A stretch of DNA of 64,000 bases from Streptomyces gardneri (lineage in GTDB: Bacteria > Actinomycetota > Actinomycetes > Streptomycetales > Streptomycetaceae): NCBI RefSeq assembly GCF_006539185.1, contig NZ_BJMN01000034.1, positions 55,778 to 119,777 of the forward strand. The letters are read 5' to 3'. The first letter of the stretch is position 1. Every line of letters begins with the position of its first letter. A model generated the notes under the pieces. It saw only the letters and a program-made list of their open reading frames with translations, was not told where the DNA came from and did not search any database. Below are positions 7,541-16,435 of the stretch, piece after piece. The position numbers were made by a program, and so were the translations under genes.

Positions 7541-8302
7541 GTGCGCGGTGTCCGTCTCGTCGTGCGCACCTTCAGCGAGCTGTGCCTGACCGTCGGCACC
7601 CTGATCGTCCTCTTCGTCGTGTACGTCCTGTACTGGACCGGTGTCCAGGCCCAGAGCGCGAGCGCCGGCCAGATCGACACCCTCCAGCGGGAGTGGGTGA
7701 ACAACCCGGCCACGGCCCCGGCCACCACTCCGGCCACGACTCCGCCCGGGGACCCGGCCGGGGACCCGGCCGCGGGTTCCCCGGCACCGGCCACCGCCCC
7801 CGAGGCCGAGCCGTACGCCCCCGGCAAGGGGATCGCCGTCATGTACGTCCCCCGGCTCGGCAAGGACTGGAAGTGGCCCGTCCTCGAAGGCACCGGCCCG
7901 GGCGTCCTGAAGAAGGGCCTCGGGCACTACGCGGCCACCGCGCGGCTCGGCGCGACCGGCAACTTCGCCGTCGCCGGCCACCGCCGCACGTACGGCGACC
8001 CCTTCAAGGACTTCCCGCGACTGCGACCCGGCGACGCGGTCGTCCTCACCGACGGGACGACCTGGTTCACGTACCGCGTCGACCGCGGCCCCTACCGGAC
8101 CCTGCCCACCGACGTCGGGGTCGTCGCCCCCGTACCGAAGCCCCTCAGGAAGAACGCGGCCGGCTACGACGGGCCCGGCCGCTACCTCACCCTCACCACC
8201 TGCGAGCCCGAGTGGGGCAGCAGCCACCGGCTGATCGTCTGGGCACACCTCGACACCACGCAGCCGGTGGCCGACGGTCGTCCACAGGCTTTGGACAGCT
8301 GA
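7541..8302 (+). CDS. class E sortase (first of three)
   Basis: This 253-residue transpeptidase anchors surface proteins to peptidoglycan or joins them to one another. An N-terminal membrane helix (residues 12-34) is followed by a Pro/Ala/Thr-rich linker (55-95) with TTPATTPPGDPAGDP. The catalytic residues are His147 (VAGHRR), Cys221 (LTLTTC) and Arg230 (SSHRLIVW). Start GTG 7541 has GGGGAGGGG upstream. No sorting substrate was recognised nearby; class E enzymes usually act on LAxTG motifs. It is co-directional with DUF881 upstream and the small membrane protein downstream. Confidence 0.9.
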   Translation: MRGVRLVVRTFSELCLTVGTLIVLFVVYVLYWTGVQAQSASAGQIDTLQREWVNNPATAPATTPATTPPGDPAGDPAAGSPAPATAPEAEPYAPGKGIAVMYVPRLGKDWKWPVLEGTGPGVLKKGLGHYAATARLGATGNFAVAGHRRTYGDPFKDFPRLRPGDAVVLTDGTTWFTYRVDRGPYRTLPTDVGVVAPVPKPLRKNAAGYDGPGRYLTLTTCEPEWGSSHRLIVWAHLDTTQPVADGRPQALDS

Positions 8303-8366
8303 CCCTCTACGGCCCCCTCGCCCCGTACTCTGGTCCCCGTAACGAACGGAAGGGGCGGTCGACGGC

Positions 8367-8528
8367 ATGTACGGCTGGATCTGGAGGCATCTGCCGGGCA
8401 ACGCGTGGGTGCGGGCACTGATCTCGATCGTGCTGGTGCTCGCGGTGGTCTACGCCCTCTTCCAGTACGTGTTCCCCTGGGCGGAGCCGCTGCTTCCGTT
8501 CAACGATGTGACGGTGGACGGCCAGTGA
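8367..8528 (+). CDS. 53-residue single-pass membrane protein
   Basis: The short frame encodes MYGWIWRHLPGNAWVRALIS and continues with a helix (IVLVLAVVYALFQYVF, residues 20-35) and the tail PWAEPLLPFNDVTVDGQ. A GGAAGGGG site lies 11 bases before ATG 8367. Its stop TGA overlaps the GTG start of the amidotransferase gene (GTGA), so the two are translationally coupled. Similar tiny proteins occur before this amidotransferase in other Streptomyces (recollection). Function is unknown; the aromatic-flanked helix suggests an inner-membrane micro-protein. Confidence 0.8.
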   Translation: MYGWIWRHLPGNAWVRALISIVLVLAVVYALFQYVFPWAEPLLPFNDVTVDGQ

Positions 8529-9163
8529 GCGCGCGAATTCTCGTCGTCGACAACTACGACAGCTTCGTCTTCAACCTCGTTCAGTACCTCTACCAGCTCG
8601 GCGCCGAGTGCGAAGTCCGCCGCAACGACGAGGTCGAGCTGAGCCACGCACAGGACGGCTTCGACGGCGTCCTGTTGTCGCCCGGGCCCGGCGGGCCCGA
8701 GCAGGCCGGGGTCTGCATCGAGATGGTCCGGCACTGCGCCGACACCGGTGTGCCCGTCTTCGGCGTCTGCCTCGGCATGCAGTCGATGGCCGTGGCGTAC
8801 GGCGGCGTCGTCGACCGCGCGCCCGAGCTGCTGCACGGCAAGACCTCCCCCGTCACGCACGAGGGGAAGGGCGTCTTCGCGGGCCTGCCCTCGCCGTTCA
8901 CCGCGACCCGCTACCACTCGCTGGCCGCCGAGCCCGCCGCCCTGCCGGCCGAGCTGGAGGTCACCGCGCGGACCGAGGACGGCATCATCATGGGGCTGCG
9001 CCACCGTGAGCTGCCGGTCGAAGGGGTCCAGTTCCATCCGGAGTCGGTCCTCACCGAGCACGGCCACCTCATGCTCGCCAACTGGCTTGAGCAGTGCGGC
9101 GACAAGGGGGCGGTCGGCCGGTCGGCGGGGCTCGCGCCGGTGGTGGGCAAGGCCGTCGCGTGA
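8525..9163 (+). CDS. trpG: aminodeoxychorismate/anthranilate synthase glutamine amidotransferase subunit
   Basis: This 212-residue class I glutamine amidotransferase releases ammonia from glutamine for the chorismate-converting partner. The fold begins ILVVDNYDSFVFNLVQYL. The oxyanion motif is SPGPGGP; the nucleophile is Cys82 in GVCLGMQ; His171 and Glu173 are in QFHPES. TrpG and PabA cannot be told apart from sequence alone, and no synthase large subunit is in the window. Start GTG 8525 overlaps the small gene upstream, and its own stop overlaps the next sortase start. Its position inside a sortase run is conserved in actinobacteria near pknB (recollection), where it is usually called TrpG or PabA. 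Confidence 0.92.
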   Translation: MSARILVVDNYDSFVFNLVQYLYQLGAECEVRRNDEVELSHAQDGFDGVLLSPGPGGPEQAGVCIEMVRHCADTGVPVFGVCLGMQSMAVAYGGVVDRAPELLHGKTSPVTHEGKGVFAGLPSPFTATRYHSLAAEPAALPAELEVTARTEDGIIMGLRHRELPVEGVQFHPESVLTEHGHLMLANWLEQCGDKGAVGRSAGLAPVVGKAVA

Positions 9164-10455
9164 CGACGGGCTCGCCGTGGTTCCGGGAATCGGGAGTCCC
9201 CGAGCCGGAGCCGATACCCGTGGACCCGTACGGGCACGGGGAGCAGCCACAGCCTCACGACCCGACGGCGTACGAGCAGACGACATACGGACAGCCGGCG
9301 TACGAGCCGACCGCGTACGAGGCGACCCCATACGAGCCGGCCCCATACGAGCCGGCCGCGTACGGGCAGACGGCATACGAGCAGACGGCATACGAGCCCG
9401 TCTACGAGGCGCCGACCGCACCCGCGTACGAGGCGCCGACCGCACCCGCGTACGAGGCTCCGTACGATCCTCGACCGGCGTACGACGCCCAGCCCGCCTA
9501 CGAGGCGCCGCACGAGCCCGCGTACGCCTCGTACGCGCCCGAGGAGACCCCGCAACAGGTCCCACCGGCCCCACGGGACGAGACGGTGGCCCTGCGGGCC
9601 GTGGAGACGCCTCCGGGGCCCGGACGGGCCGAGCGGCGCCGAGCGGCCAAGGGCCGCGGCAGCGCCCCCACAGCCACTGCCGGGGCCGCTGGGACCGCCG
9701 CGACGGCCGGGGCCGGGTCGCGCCCCCTCTCCCGGGTGGAGGCCCGCCGCGCCGCGCGCGCGGCCAAGGAGAGCGTCGGCGTCGTCGCCAGCCGGATCAT
9801 CGGGGAACTCTTCATCACCTTCGGCGTCGTCATGCTGCTCTTCGTCACCTACCAGCTGTGGTGGACGAACGTCCTCGCCGGCCAGGAGACCGACCGCGCC
9901 AAGGAGCAGATCGAGGACACCTGGGCGAAGGGCCGTGACAGCGGCGAGGACGACAAGCCGGAGGCCTTCGAGCCCGGCCAGGGCTTCGCCATCATGTACA
10001 TCCCCAAGCTCGACGTCGTCGTGCCCATCGCCGAGGGCATCAACAAGACCAAGGTCCTCGACAAGGGCATGGTCGGCCACTACGCCGACGGCAAGCTCAA
10101 GACGGCCATGCCGTCCGACAAGCAGGGCAACTTCGCCGTCGCCGGCCACCGCAACACCCACGGCGAGCCGTTCCGGTACGTCAACCAGCTCAAGCCCGGG
10201 GACCCGATCGTCGTCGAGACCCAGGACGCGTACTACACCTACGAGATGGCGAGCATCCTGCCCCAGACCGCTCCGTCGAACGTCTCGGTGATCGACCCGG
10301 TCCCGAAGGGATCCGGCTTCACCAAGCCCGGCCGGTACATCACGCTGACCACGTGCACGCCCGAGTTCACCAGCACGTACCGCATGATCGTCTGGGGCAA
10401 GCTGGTCGAGGAACGCCCGCGCAGCAAGGGAAAGCCCAAGGCCCTCGTAGGGTGA
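9160..10455 (+). CDS. class E sortase with long Tyr/Glu/Pro-rich N-terminal region
   Basis: This 431-residue protein is unusual for its cytoplasmic N-terminus. Residues 34-127 are built from about fifteen short AYEP/PYEP/AYGQ-type units, ending in an Arg/Ala-rich stretch (155-205). One membrane helix lies at 213-232. The sortase domain follows, with His330 (VAGHRN), Cys399 (TLTTC) and Arg408 (TYRMIVWG). The start overlaps the upstream stop as GTGA. The helix order makes the tyrosine-rich region cytoplasmic if the catalytic domain is outside. Such low-complexity tyrosine-rich stretches may mediate clustering or be phosphorylated, which is inference. Confidence 0.9.
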   Translation: MTTGSPWFRESGVPEPEPIPVDPYGHGEQPQPHDPTAYEQTTYGQPAYEPTAYEATPYEPAPYEPAAYGQTAYEQTAYEPVYEAPTAPAYEAPTAPAYEAPYDPRPAYDAQPAYEAPHEPAYASYAPEETPQQVPPAPRDETVALRAVETPPGPGRAERRRAAKGRGSAPTATAGAAGTAATAGAGSRPLSRVEARRAARAAKESVGVVASRIIGELFITFGVVMLLFVTYQLWWTNVLAGQETDRAKEQIEDTWAKGRDSGEDDKPEAFEPGQGFAIMYIPKLDVVVPIAEGINKTKVLDKGMVGHYADGKLKTAMPSDKQGNFAVAGHRNTHGEPFRYVNQLKPGDPIVVETQDAYYTYEMASILPQTAPSNVSVIDPVPKGSGFTKPGRYITLTTCTPEFTSTYRMIVWGKLVEERPRSKGKPKALVG

Positions 10456-10492
10456 GACCCCACACCTCCGGACGGGACGACGGGACGACCTA

Positions 10493-11167
10493 GTGGCACG
10501 CGCGCGCAACCGGATCGCCGGGATCATCAGCGCCTTCGGCGAACTCCTCATCACAGCGGGCCTGGTGCTCGGACTCTTCGTCGTCTACTCGCTGTGGTGG
10601 ACCAACGTCCTCGCCGACCGCGCCGCCGACCAGGACGGTGCCCAGGTCCGCGACCGCTGGGCCGACGGCCCCGGCGCCCTCGACACCAAGGACGGCATCG
10701 GCTTCCTCCACGTCCCCGCCATGGGCGACGACGAGATACTGGTCAAGCAGGGCACCACCAGCGCCATCCTGAACAACGGCGTCGCCGGCTACTACACCGA
10801 CCCGATCAAGTCCGCCCTCCCGCAGGACAAGAAGGGCAACTTCACGCTGGCCGCGCACCGCGACGGGCACGGCGCGAAGTTCCACAACATCCACAAGCTG
10901 AAGACCGGCGACTCGATCGTCTTCGAGTCCAAGGACACCTGGTACGTCTACAAGGTCTACAAGAGCCTGCCGGAGACGACGAAGTACAACGTGGACGTCC
11001 TCCAGCCCGTCCCCAAGGAATCCGGGAAGACCAAGCCGGGCCGCTACATCACCCTGACGACCTGCACCCCGATGTACACCTCGGACTACCGGTACATCGT
11101 CTGGGGCGAACTGGAGCGCACGGAGAAGGTCGACCGCGACCGCACTCCGCCGGCCGAGCTGCTCTGA
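10493..11167 (+). CDS. class E sortase (third of three)
   Basis: This 224-residue sortase has a membrane helix at residues 14-36, then a short stalk and the catalytic domain with His122 (LAAHRD), Cys191 (TLTTC) and Arg200 (DYRYIVWG). It lacks the long linkers of its two paralogues. The two paralogues just upstream share the TLTTC and WWTNVLA segments, pointing to tandem duplication, most clearly between this gene and the Tyr-rich one. No clear Shine-Dalgarno precedes GTG 10493. A strong hairpin terminator follows. Confidence 0.9.
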   Translation: MARARNRIAGIISAFGELLITAGLVLGLFVVYSLWWTNVLADRAADQDGAQVRDRWADGPGALDTKDGIGFLHVPAMGDDEILVKQGTTSAILNNGVAGYYTDPIKSALPQDKKGNFTLAAHRDGHGAKFHNIHKLKTGDSIVFESKDTWYVYKVYKSLPETTKYNVDVLQPVPKESGKTKPGRYITLTTCTPMYTSDYRYIVWGELERTEKVDRDRTPPAELL

Positions 11168-11211
11168 CACCCGGGCGACAACGACCGAGCTGTTCTTACA
11201 TCCGGGTCACA

Positions 11212-11254
11212 ACGACCGAGCCCCGGCATCCATGGGATGCCGGGGCTCGGTCGT
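11212..11254. terminator. perfect 20-bp hairpin, bidirectional terminator
   Basis: The arms 11212-11231 and 11235-11254 are exactly complementary, with a 3-nt ATG loop. It sits between the convergent third sortase and pknB. The upstream copy of ACAACGACCGAG (from 11179) is a partial duplicate of the left arm. Confidence 0.9.
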
Positions 11255-11279
11255 GCTGCGTGCGGGGCGGGTACGGCCG

Positions 11280-13346
11280 TCAGCCGAAGAAGCCGCCGCC
11301 GTCGTTGTCCCCGCCGTCGGGGTTGCCGTTCCCGCCGGGGTTGCCGCCGTCTGCGCCACCGGGGTTACCGCCGGGGTTGCCCCCGCCGCCCACGGTGATG
11401 ACGGTGACCGCGTCGCCGACGTTGACCATCGAGCCGGGACCCGGGGTCGAGGTGATCACCGTGGCGTCCTCCTTGTCGGAGCCGGACTGGGTGACGACCA
11501 GACCCAAGGCCTCGAGCTGCGCCTTGACGTCCTTGAACGGCTTGGTGGCGATGTCCGTGGGGATCTGGACCTGGACCTGCTGCGGGCCCTTGGAGACCTT
11601 CAGCGTGACCTGGGTGTCCTTCGGCTGGTCCGTGCCGCCCTGCGGCGTCATGTCGACGACCGTGTCCTTGGGCTGGTCGGAGTCCACGTCCTGCCGGGCC
11701 ACGTTGGTGAAGCCGACGGCGTTCAGCTGCTGGACGGCCTGGTCGTAGGACCGGCCCTTCTGGTCGGGAAGCTCGGACAGCATCTGCTTCGCGACGGTGA
11801 TCGTCACCTCGGAGTTCTTCTCCGCCTTGGTGCCGCCCTGCGGGTTCGTGCTCAGGACCGTGCCCGGGTCCTCGTCGGACTCCTGCTGCTCGACCTTGAC
11901 CTTGAAGCCCTTGTCCTTCAGGGTCTGCTCGGCGCGCTCCTGGGACTGCTCGACGACGTCCGGGACCTCTTCGAGGGGGGCGCCCTCGGAGATGAACAGC
12001 TGGACCGTGCTTCCGGTGTCCATCTGCGCGGTGCCGTCCGCGACCGGGACCTGCCGGCAGACGGAGCCCTTGGGCTCGGCGCAGCGCTCGGTGCCGGCCT
12101 GGACGGCCTTCACCTGGGCGTTGGCCGCGAGGCCCTCGGCCGCCTTCAGCGGCTGACCGACGAGCTGGGGGACCGGGACCTGCGGGGTCCCTTCCTTCTT
12201 GTCGAACAGCGAGACGCCGATGAAGATCGCACCGACCAGCACCAGGACACCGGCCAGGGCCAGCAGGATCGTCGAGGTGTTCGACTTCTTCTGGCCACCG
12301 CCCCGGCGCCGGTCCGGACGGTCGTCGTAGCCGTAGCCACCGTCGTCCCCGTTGATCGGGGGCATCATCGAGGTCTGACCCGCCGGGTCGGCCTGGCGCA
12401 GCGCGGTCGTCGGCTGGTCCTCCGGGTAGCCGCCGTAACCCCCGCCGTACGCGGGCGCGCCGCCCATGCCCATCCCGATGCCCATCGCGGCGGCGGCCGC
12501 GACCGGCTGACCGTCGAGGCAGGCCTCGATGTCGGCGCGCATCTCGTCCGCCGACTGGTAGCGGTAGTCGGGGTCCTTGACCAGTGCCTTGAGGACGATG
12601 GCGTCCATCGACGGCGTGATCTCGGCGTCGAAGTTGCTCGGCGCCTGAGGCTCCTCGCGGACGTGCTGGTACGCGACCGCGACCGGGGAGTCACCGATGA
12701 AGGGGGGCCGGACGGTGAGGAGCTCGTACAGCAGGCAGCCCGTGGAGTACAGGTCGGACCGGGCGTCGACCTGCTCGCCCTTGGCCTGCTCCGGGGAGAG
12801 GTACTGGGCGGTGCCGATCACGGCGGCGGTCTGCGTCATGGTCATGCCCGCGTCGCCCATGGCGCGCGCGATGCCGAAGTCCATGACCTTGACCTGGCCG
12901 GTGCGCGTCAGCATGACGTTCGCCGGCTTGATGTCACGGTGCACGATGCCGGCGCGGTGCGAGTACTCGAGCGCCTGGAGGATGCCGACCGTCATCTCGA
13001 GGGTGCGCTCGGGGAGCAGCTTGCGTCCCGAGTGCAGCAGCTCGCGCAGGGTCGACCCGTCGACGTACTCCATCACGATGTACGGGATGGAGACCTGGTC
13101 GACGTAGTCCTCGCCGGTGTCGTAGACCGCGACGATCGCCGGGTGGTTCAGCGAGGCGGCGGACTGTGCCTCACGGCGGAACCGGGCCTGGAAGGACGGA
13201 TCGCGGGCCAGGTCGGCCCGCAGCGTCTTCACGGCGACGGTGCGGCCGAGCCGGGTGTCCTGGGCGATGTACACCTCGGCCATGCCACCACGGCCGAGCA
13301 CCGAGCCCAGCTCGTACCGGCCGCCGAGGCGACGCGGCTCTTCCAT
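11280..13346 (-). CDS. pknB: Ser/Thr protein kinase PknB with four PASTA domains
   Basis: This 688-residue membrane kinase senses muropeptide or lipid II and phosphorylates division and cell-wall targets. Start ATG 13346 (MEEPRRLGGRYEL) fits the family; the open frame to 13418 is an extension. Kinase features are the glycine loop GRGGMAEVY (18-26), Lys40, HRDIKPAN (His136-Asn143), DFG (156-158) and the YLSPEQ activation-segment end. A Gly/Tyr/Pro-rich juxtamembrane linker (280-355) and a membrane helix (359-381) follow. Extracellular PASTA repeats run from about 390 to 660, ending in a Gly/Asn/Pro tail. It is the last gene of the fhaA-fhaB-pstP-rodA-pbpA-pknB unit. Confidence 0.96.
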   Translation of the reverse strand: MEEPRRLGGRYELGSVLGRGGMAEVYIAQDTRLGRTVAVKTLRADLARDPSFQARFRREAQSAASLNHPAIVAVYDTGEDYVDQVSIPYIVMEYVDGSTLRELLHSGRKLLPERTLEMTVGILQALEYSHRAGIVHRDIKPANVMLTRTGQVKVMDFGIARAMGDAGMTMTQTAAVIGTAQYLSPEQAKGEQVDARSDLYSTGCLLYELLTVRPPFIGDSPVAVAYQHVREEPQAPSNFDAEITPSMDAIVLKALVKDPDYRYQSADEMRADIEACLDGQPVAAAAAMGIGMGMGGAPAYGGGYGGYPEDQPTTALRQADPAGQTSMMPPINGDDGGYGYDDRPDRRRGGGQKKSNTSTILLALAGVLVLVGAIFIGVSLFDKKEGTPQVPVPQLVGQPLKAAEGLAANAQVKAVQAGTERCAEPKGSVCRQVPVADGTAQMDTGSTVQLFISEGAPLEEVPDVVEQSQERAEQTLKDKGFKVKVEQQESDEDPGTVLSTNPQGGTKAEKNSEVTITVAKQMLSELPDQKGRSYDQAVQQLNAVGFTNVARQDVDSDQPKDTVVDMTPQGGTDQPKDTQVTLKVSKGPQQVQVQIPTDIATKPFKDVKAQLEALGLVVTQSGSDKEDATVITSTPGPGSMVNVGDAVTVITVGGGGNPGGNPGGADGGNPGGNGNPDGGDNDGGGFFG

Positions 13347-13420
13347 AGCTAATCCAGCCCTCTCCGTCTGTCCCGACCGCACCCATGGGTGGTCCGGCGG
13401 TGTGTGCTGTTCGCGCATAC

Positions 13421-13461
13421 GCTACCGGCCCCGGGGAGGCGTTCCGCTCGGGGCCGGTAGC
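13421..13461. terminator. 13-bp hairpin between pbpA and pknB
   Basis: The arms 13421-13433 and 13449-13461 are perfectly complementary around a 15-nt loop. It lies in the 166-bp gap between pbpA and pknB, so it may attenuate read-through into pknB. The neighbouring GGTACC-rich stretch (13467-13495) is an imperfect direct repeat. Confidence 0.6.
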
Positions 13462-13512
13462 TGATACCTGACCGGTACCTGGCTGGTACCCGGCTCGTAT
13501 GTGTGCGGGGGA

Positions 13513-14973
13513 TCAGCCCCGGTTCTTGATGACGGCCTTCATGACGGCCTTCGCGATCGGGGCGGCCAGGCCGCCACCGCTGATGTCCTCGCGGTTGGTG
13601 CCCTCGGCGTCCTCGACGATCACGGCGACGGCCACCGGGGAGCCCTGATCGGTCTTGGCGTACGAGATGAACCAGGCGTACGGACGCTTGGCGTTCTTCT
13701 CGCCGTGCTGCGCGGTGCCGGTCTTGCCGCCGACCCTCACGCCGTCCATGTTCAGGTCGGCCTTGGCGCCGGTGCCCTTGGAGACGACGTTCTCCATCAT
13801 CTGCTGGAGCTTCTGGGCGTTCTCCGGGGAGACCGGCCGGCTCATCTCCTCCGGATCGTTCTGCTTGATGACGTCGAGGTTCGGAGCGACCAGCTTGTCG
13901 ATCATGTACGGCTTCATCAGCTTGCCGTCGTTGGCGATCGCCGCCGTGACCATCGCCATCTGGAGCGGGGTGGTCGCGGTGTTGAACTGGCCGATGGAGG
14001 AGAGCGCGTTGCCGCCGCGGTCGGCCTGCTTGTCGTAGACGGAGGCGGCGGAACGGACCGGCGTGAACTGTTCGGCGTTGAAGCCGAACTTCTCCGCCAT
14101 CTCCACCATCTTGTCGCGGCCGACGTCGTCACCGAGCTTCGCGAAGACCGAGTTGCAGGAGACCCGCAGCGCCTCGTTCAGGCTCGCGTTCGCGCAGCCG
14201 CCCGAGTGGTTCTTCATCGGGACCCTGGAGAGCGGGATCTTCCAGCCCTCGGGGGTCTCGGTCGCCGCGTTGATGTCGGTGACCTTGCCGCTCTCCAGAG
14301 CCGCGGCGGCGGTGACGACCTTGAAGACGGAGCCGGGGGGGTAGATCTCGCGCAGCGCCCGGTTCTGCATCGGCTTGTTCTTGGCCCCGTTCAGCGCGAC
14401 CCAGGCCTTCTCGTCGTTGCTGCCGGCGATGGAGGCCGGGTCGTACGACGGGGTGGATGCGAGGGCCAGGACCTTGCCGGTGGACGGCTCGATCGCGACG
14501 ACGGCACCGGTGTTCTTGCCCAGGCCCTCGTAGGCGGCCTTCTGCGCGGCACCGCTGAGGGTGGTGACGACGTCACCGCCCTTCTTCTTGTCGCCGGTGA
14601 ACATGGCGAGGGTGCGGTCGAAGAAGAGCCGGTCGTCGTTGCCGGTGAGGATGCCGTCCTCGATCTTCTCGATCTGGTTGGCGTCGTAGACCTGCGAGGC
14701 GTAGCCGGTGACGGGAGCCCACATGGGGCCGTTCACGTAGGTGCGCTTGTACTTGTAGTAGTTGCCGCCGGAGTCGACGGAACCGGTGATCGGCTTGCCG
14801 TCGACGATGATGTTGCCGCGCTCGTTGGCGTACCGCTCGATCCGTACGCGGGTGTTCTTCGGGTGAGCGTTCAGCTCGTCGGCGCGGACGAACTGGAGCC
14901 AGTTGTCGCGCAGCAGCAGGGCGAAGACGAGCAGGCCGCAGAAGATCGCGACCCGCCGCAGCGGCTTGTTCAC
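13513..14973 (-). CDS. pbpA: class B penicillin-binding protein PbpA (peptidoglycan transpeptidase)
   Basis: This 486-residue bitopic protein cross-links peptidoglycan. A signal anchor covers residues 7-22. The transpeptidase motifs are Ser215-x-x-Lys218 (PPGSVFKV), Ser272-Cys-Asn274 (VSCNSVF) and KTGT at 416-419. The N-terminal pedestal region (30-140) has the class B dimerisation motif ERGNIIVDGKPI. The length matches actinobacterial PbpA. The start GTG overlaps the rodA stop as GTGA, so the glycosyltransferase and its transpeptidase partner are translationally coupled. Confidence 0.95.
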   Translation of the reverse strand: MNKPLRRVAIFCGLLVFALLLRDNWLQFVRADELNAHPKNTRVRIERYANERGNIIVDGKPITGSVDSGGNYYKYKRTYVNGPMWAPVTGYASQVYDANQIEKIEDGILTGNDDRLFFDRTLAMFTGDKKKGGDVVTTLSGAAQKAAYEGLGKNTGAVVAIEPSTGKVLALASTPSYDPASIAGSNDEKAWVALNGAKNKPMQNRALREIYPPGSVFKVVTAAAALESGKVTDINAATETPEGWKIPLSRVPMKNHSGGCANASLNEALRVSCNSVFAKLGDDVGRDKMVEMAEKFGFNAEQFTPVRSAASVYDKQADRGGNALSSIGQFNTATTPLQMAMVTAAIANDGKLMKPYMIDKLVAPNLDVIKQNDPEEMSRPVSPENAQKLQQMMENVVSKGTGAKADLNMDGVRVGGKTGTAQHGEKNAKRPYAWFISYAKTDQGSPVAVAVIVEDAEGTNREDISGGGLAAPIAKAVMKAVIKNRG

Positions 14974-16409
14974 GGACGGACCACCTGGGTCATCTCGGCG
15001 TCGGGGGACGGGGCGGGCGCGGGCGCGGGCCGCCGCGCGGTGTCGCTGATCCGGATCAGGATGCCGATCAGTGCCCAGTTGGCGATCACGGAGGAACCGC
15101 CGTACGCGAGGAACGGCATGGTCATACCGGTGAGCGGGATGAGGCCCATCACGCCGCCGGCGACGACGAAGATCTGGAGTGCGAAGGCGCCGGAGAGGCC
15201 CATCGCGAGCAGCTTGCCGAAGGGGTCGCGGGCGGCGAGGGCGGTGCGGATGCCTCGCTCGACGATCAGCCCGTAGAGCAGCAGGAAGACCATCACACCG
15301 GCGAGCCCGAGCTCTTCGCCGACGGTGGCGAAGATGAAGTCCGAGTTGGCGGCGAAGCTGATGAGGTCGGAGTTGCCCTGGCCGAGGCCGGTGCCCAGGA
15401 TGCCTCCGGAGCCGAAGGACATCAGTACCTGGGTCATCTGGTCACAGGCGTTGAGCATGTTCTGGTCGGTGGCCGTCTCCAGGCAGCCGAACGGGTCGAG
15501 CCAGGCCGCCACGCGGGACTTCACGTGGCTGGCCGTGGAGCCGACGACCGCCGCACCGGCGACTGCCATCAGCAGACCCATGACGATCCAGCTGGTCCGC
15601 TCGGTCGCGACGTACAGCATGATCACGAACATGCCGAAGAACAGCAGCGAGGTTCCGAGGTCGTTCTCGAAGACCAGGATGAGGAGGCTGACCGCCCAGA
15701 TCGTGAGGATCGGGCCGAGGTCACGGCCACGCGGCAGGTAGAGCCCCATGAAGCGGCGGCTGGCCAGGGCCAGCGCGTCGCGCTTCACCATCAGGTAACC
15801 GGAGAAGAAGACGGCGAGGACCAGCTTGGCGAACTCACCCGGCTGGATGGAGAAACCGCCGACGCGGATCCAGATCTTGGCGCCGAACACGTCCGCACCG
15901 AGGCCCGGGACGAGCGGCAGCAGCAGCAGGACGAGGGACACCACCATGGAGATGTACGTGTAGCGCTGGAGGACGCGATGGTCCTTGAGCAGCAGCAGCA
16001 CGCCCACGAACATGGCGATGCCGACCGCCGAGTACATCATCTGGCTCGGAGCGTCCGGGCTGAAGCTCTTGTACAGCCGCATCGAGGTCGCGATGAGCCG
16101 CGGCGACTGGTCCAGGCGCCAGATCAGCACCAGGCCCATGCCGTTGAGCAGGGTCGCGAGGGGCAGCAGCAGCGGGTCCGAGTACGGGGCCCACTTCCGC
16201 ACCACGAGGTGGGCGACGCCCGCGAGCAGGGCGAGACCGAGCCCGTACCCGGCCATGCCGGCCGGGACCTTGCCGTCGATGGCCAGGCCCACGTTGAGGT
16301 ACGCGAACACCGGGATGGCGACGGCGAACGCGAGCAGCGCCAGCTCGGTGTTGCGGCGGCTCGGCGCCTCGATCGCGCCGATGGTGGTCGTGTTGGTGAC
16401 AACGCTCAT
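14970..16409 (-). CDS. rodA: SEDS-family peptidoglycan polymerase (RodA/FtsW)
   Basis: This 479-residue protein has about ten to twelve membrane segments and polymerises lipid II into glycan strands. SEDS marks include the KIWIRVGGFSIQPGEFAKL segment, the FENDLGTSLLFFGMF region with the conserved Asp, and the GLIPLTGMTMPFLAYGGSS segment near the C-terminus. It is the polymerase partner of PbpA, encoded directly downstream. It differs from dcw-cluster FtsW by its pairing with PbpA and its place in the pknB operon. The Pro/Ala tail after the last helix is short and disordered. Confidence 0.95.
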   Translation of the reverse strand: MSVVTNTTTIGAIEAPSRRNTELALLAFAVAIPVFAYLNVGLAIDGKVPAGMAGYGLGLALLAGVAHLVVRKWAPYSDPLLLPLATLLNGMGLVLIWRLDQSPRLIATSMRLYKSFSPDAPSQMMYSAVGIAMFVGVLLLLKDHRVLQRYTYISMVVSLVLLLLPLVPGLGADVFGAKIWIRVGGFSIQPGEFAKLVLAVFFSGYLMVKRDALALASRRFMGLYLPRGRDLGPILTIWAVSLLILVFENDLGTSLLFFGMFVIMLYVATERTSWIVMGLLMAVAGAAVVGSTASHVKSRVAAWLDPFGCLETATDQNMLNACDQMTQVLMSFGSGGILGTGLGQGNSDLISFAANSDFIFATVGEELGLAGVMVFLLLYGLIVERGIRTALAARDPFGKLLAMGLSGAFALQIFVVAGGVMGLIPLTGMTMPFLAYGGSSVIANWALIGILIRISDTARRPAPAPAPSPDAEMTQVVRP

Positions 16410-16435
16410 GGTGGTGAAAGGCCCCCTACGGGTGC

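Noticed and set aside
11232..13352. 706-aa plus-strand open frame over pknB
   Set aside because: It is the antisense shadow of a clear kinase gene, rich in Arg/Gly/Asp/His with no domain, as is normal in GC-rich DNA.
13501..15276. 591-aa plus-strand open frame over pbpA and rodA
   Set aside because: It crosses two well-supported genes in antisense and shows only low-complexity Val/Leu/Asp sequence.
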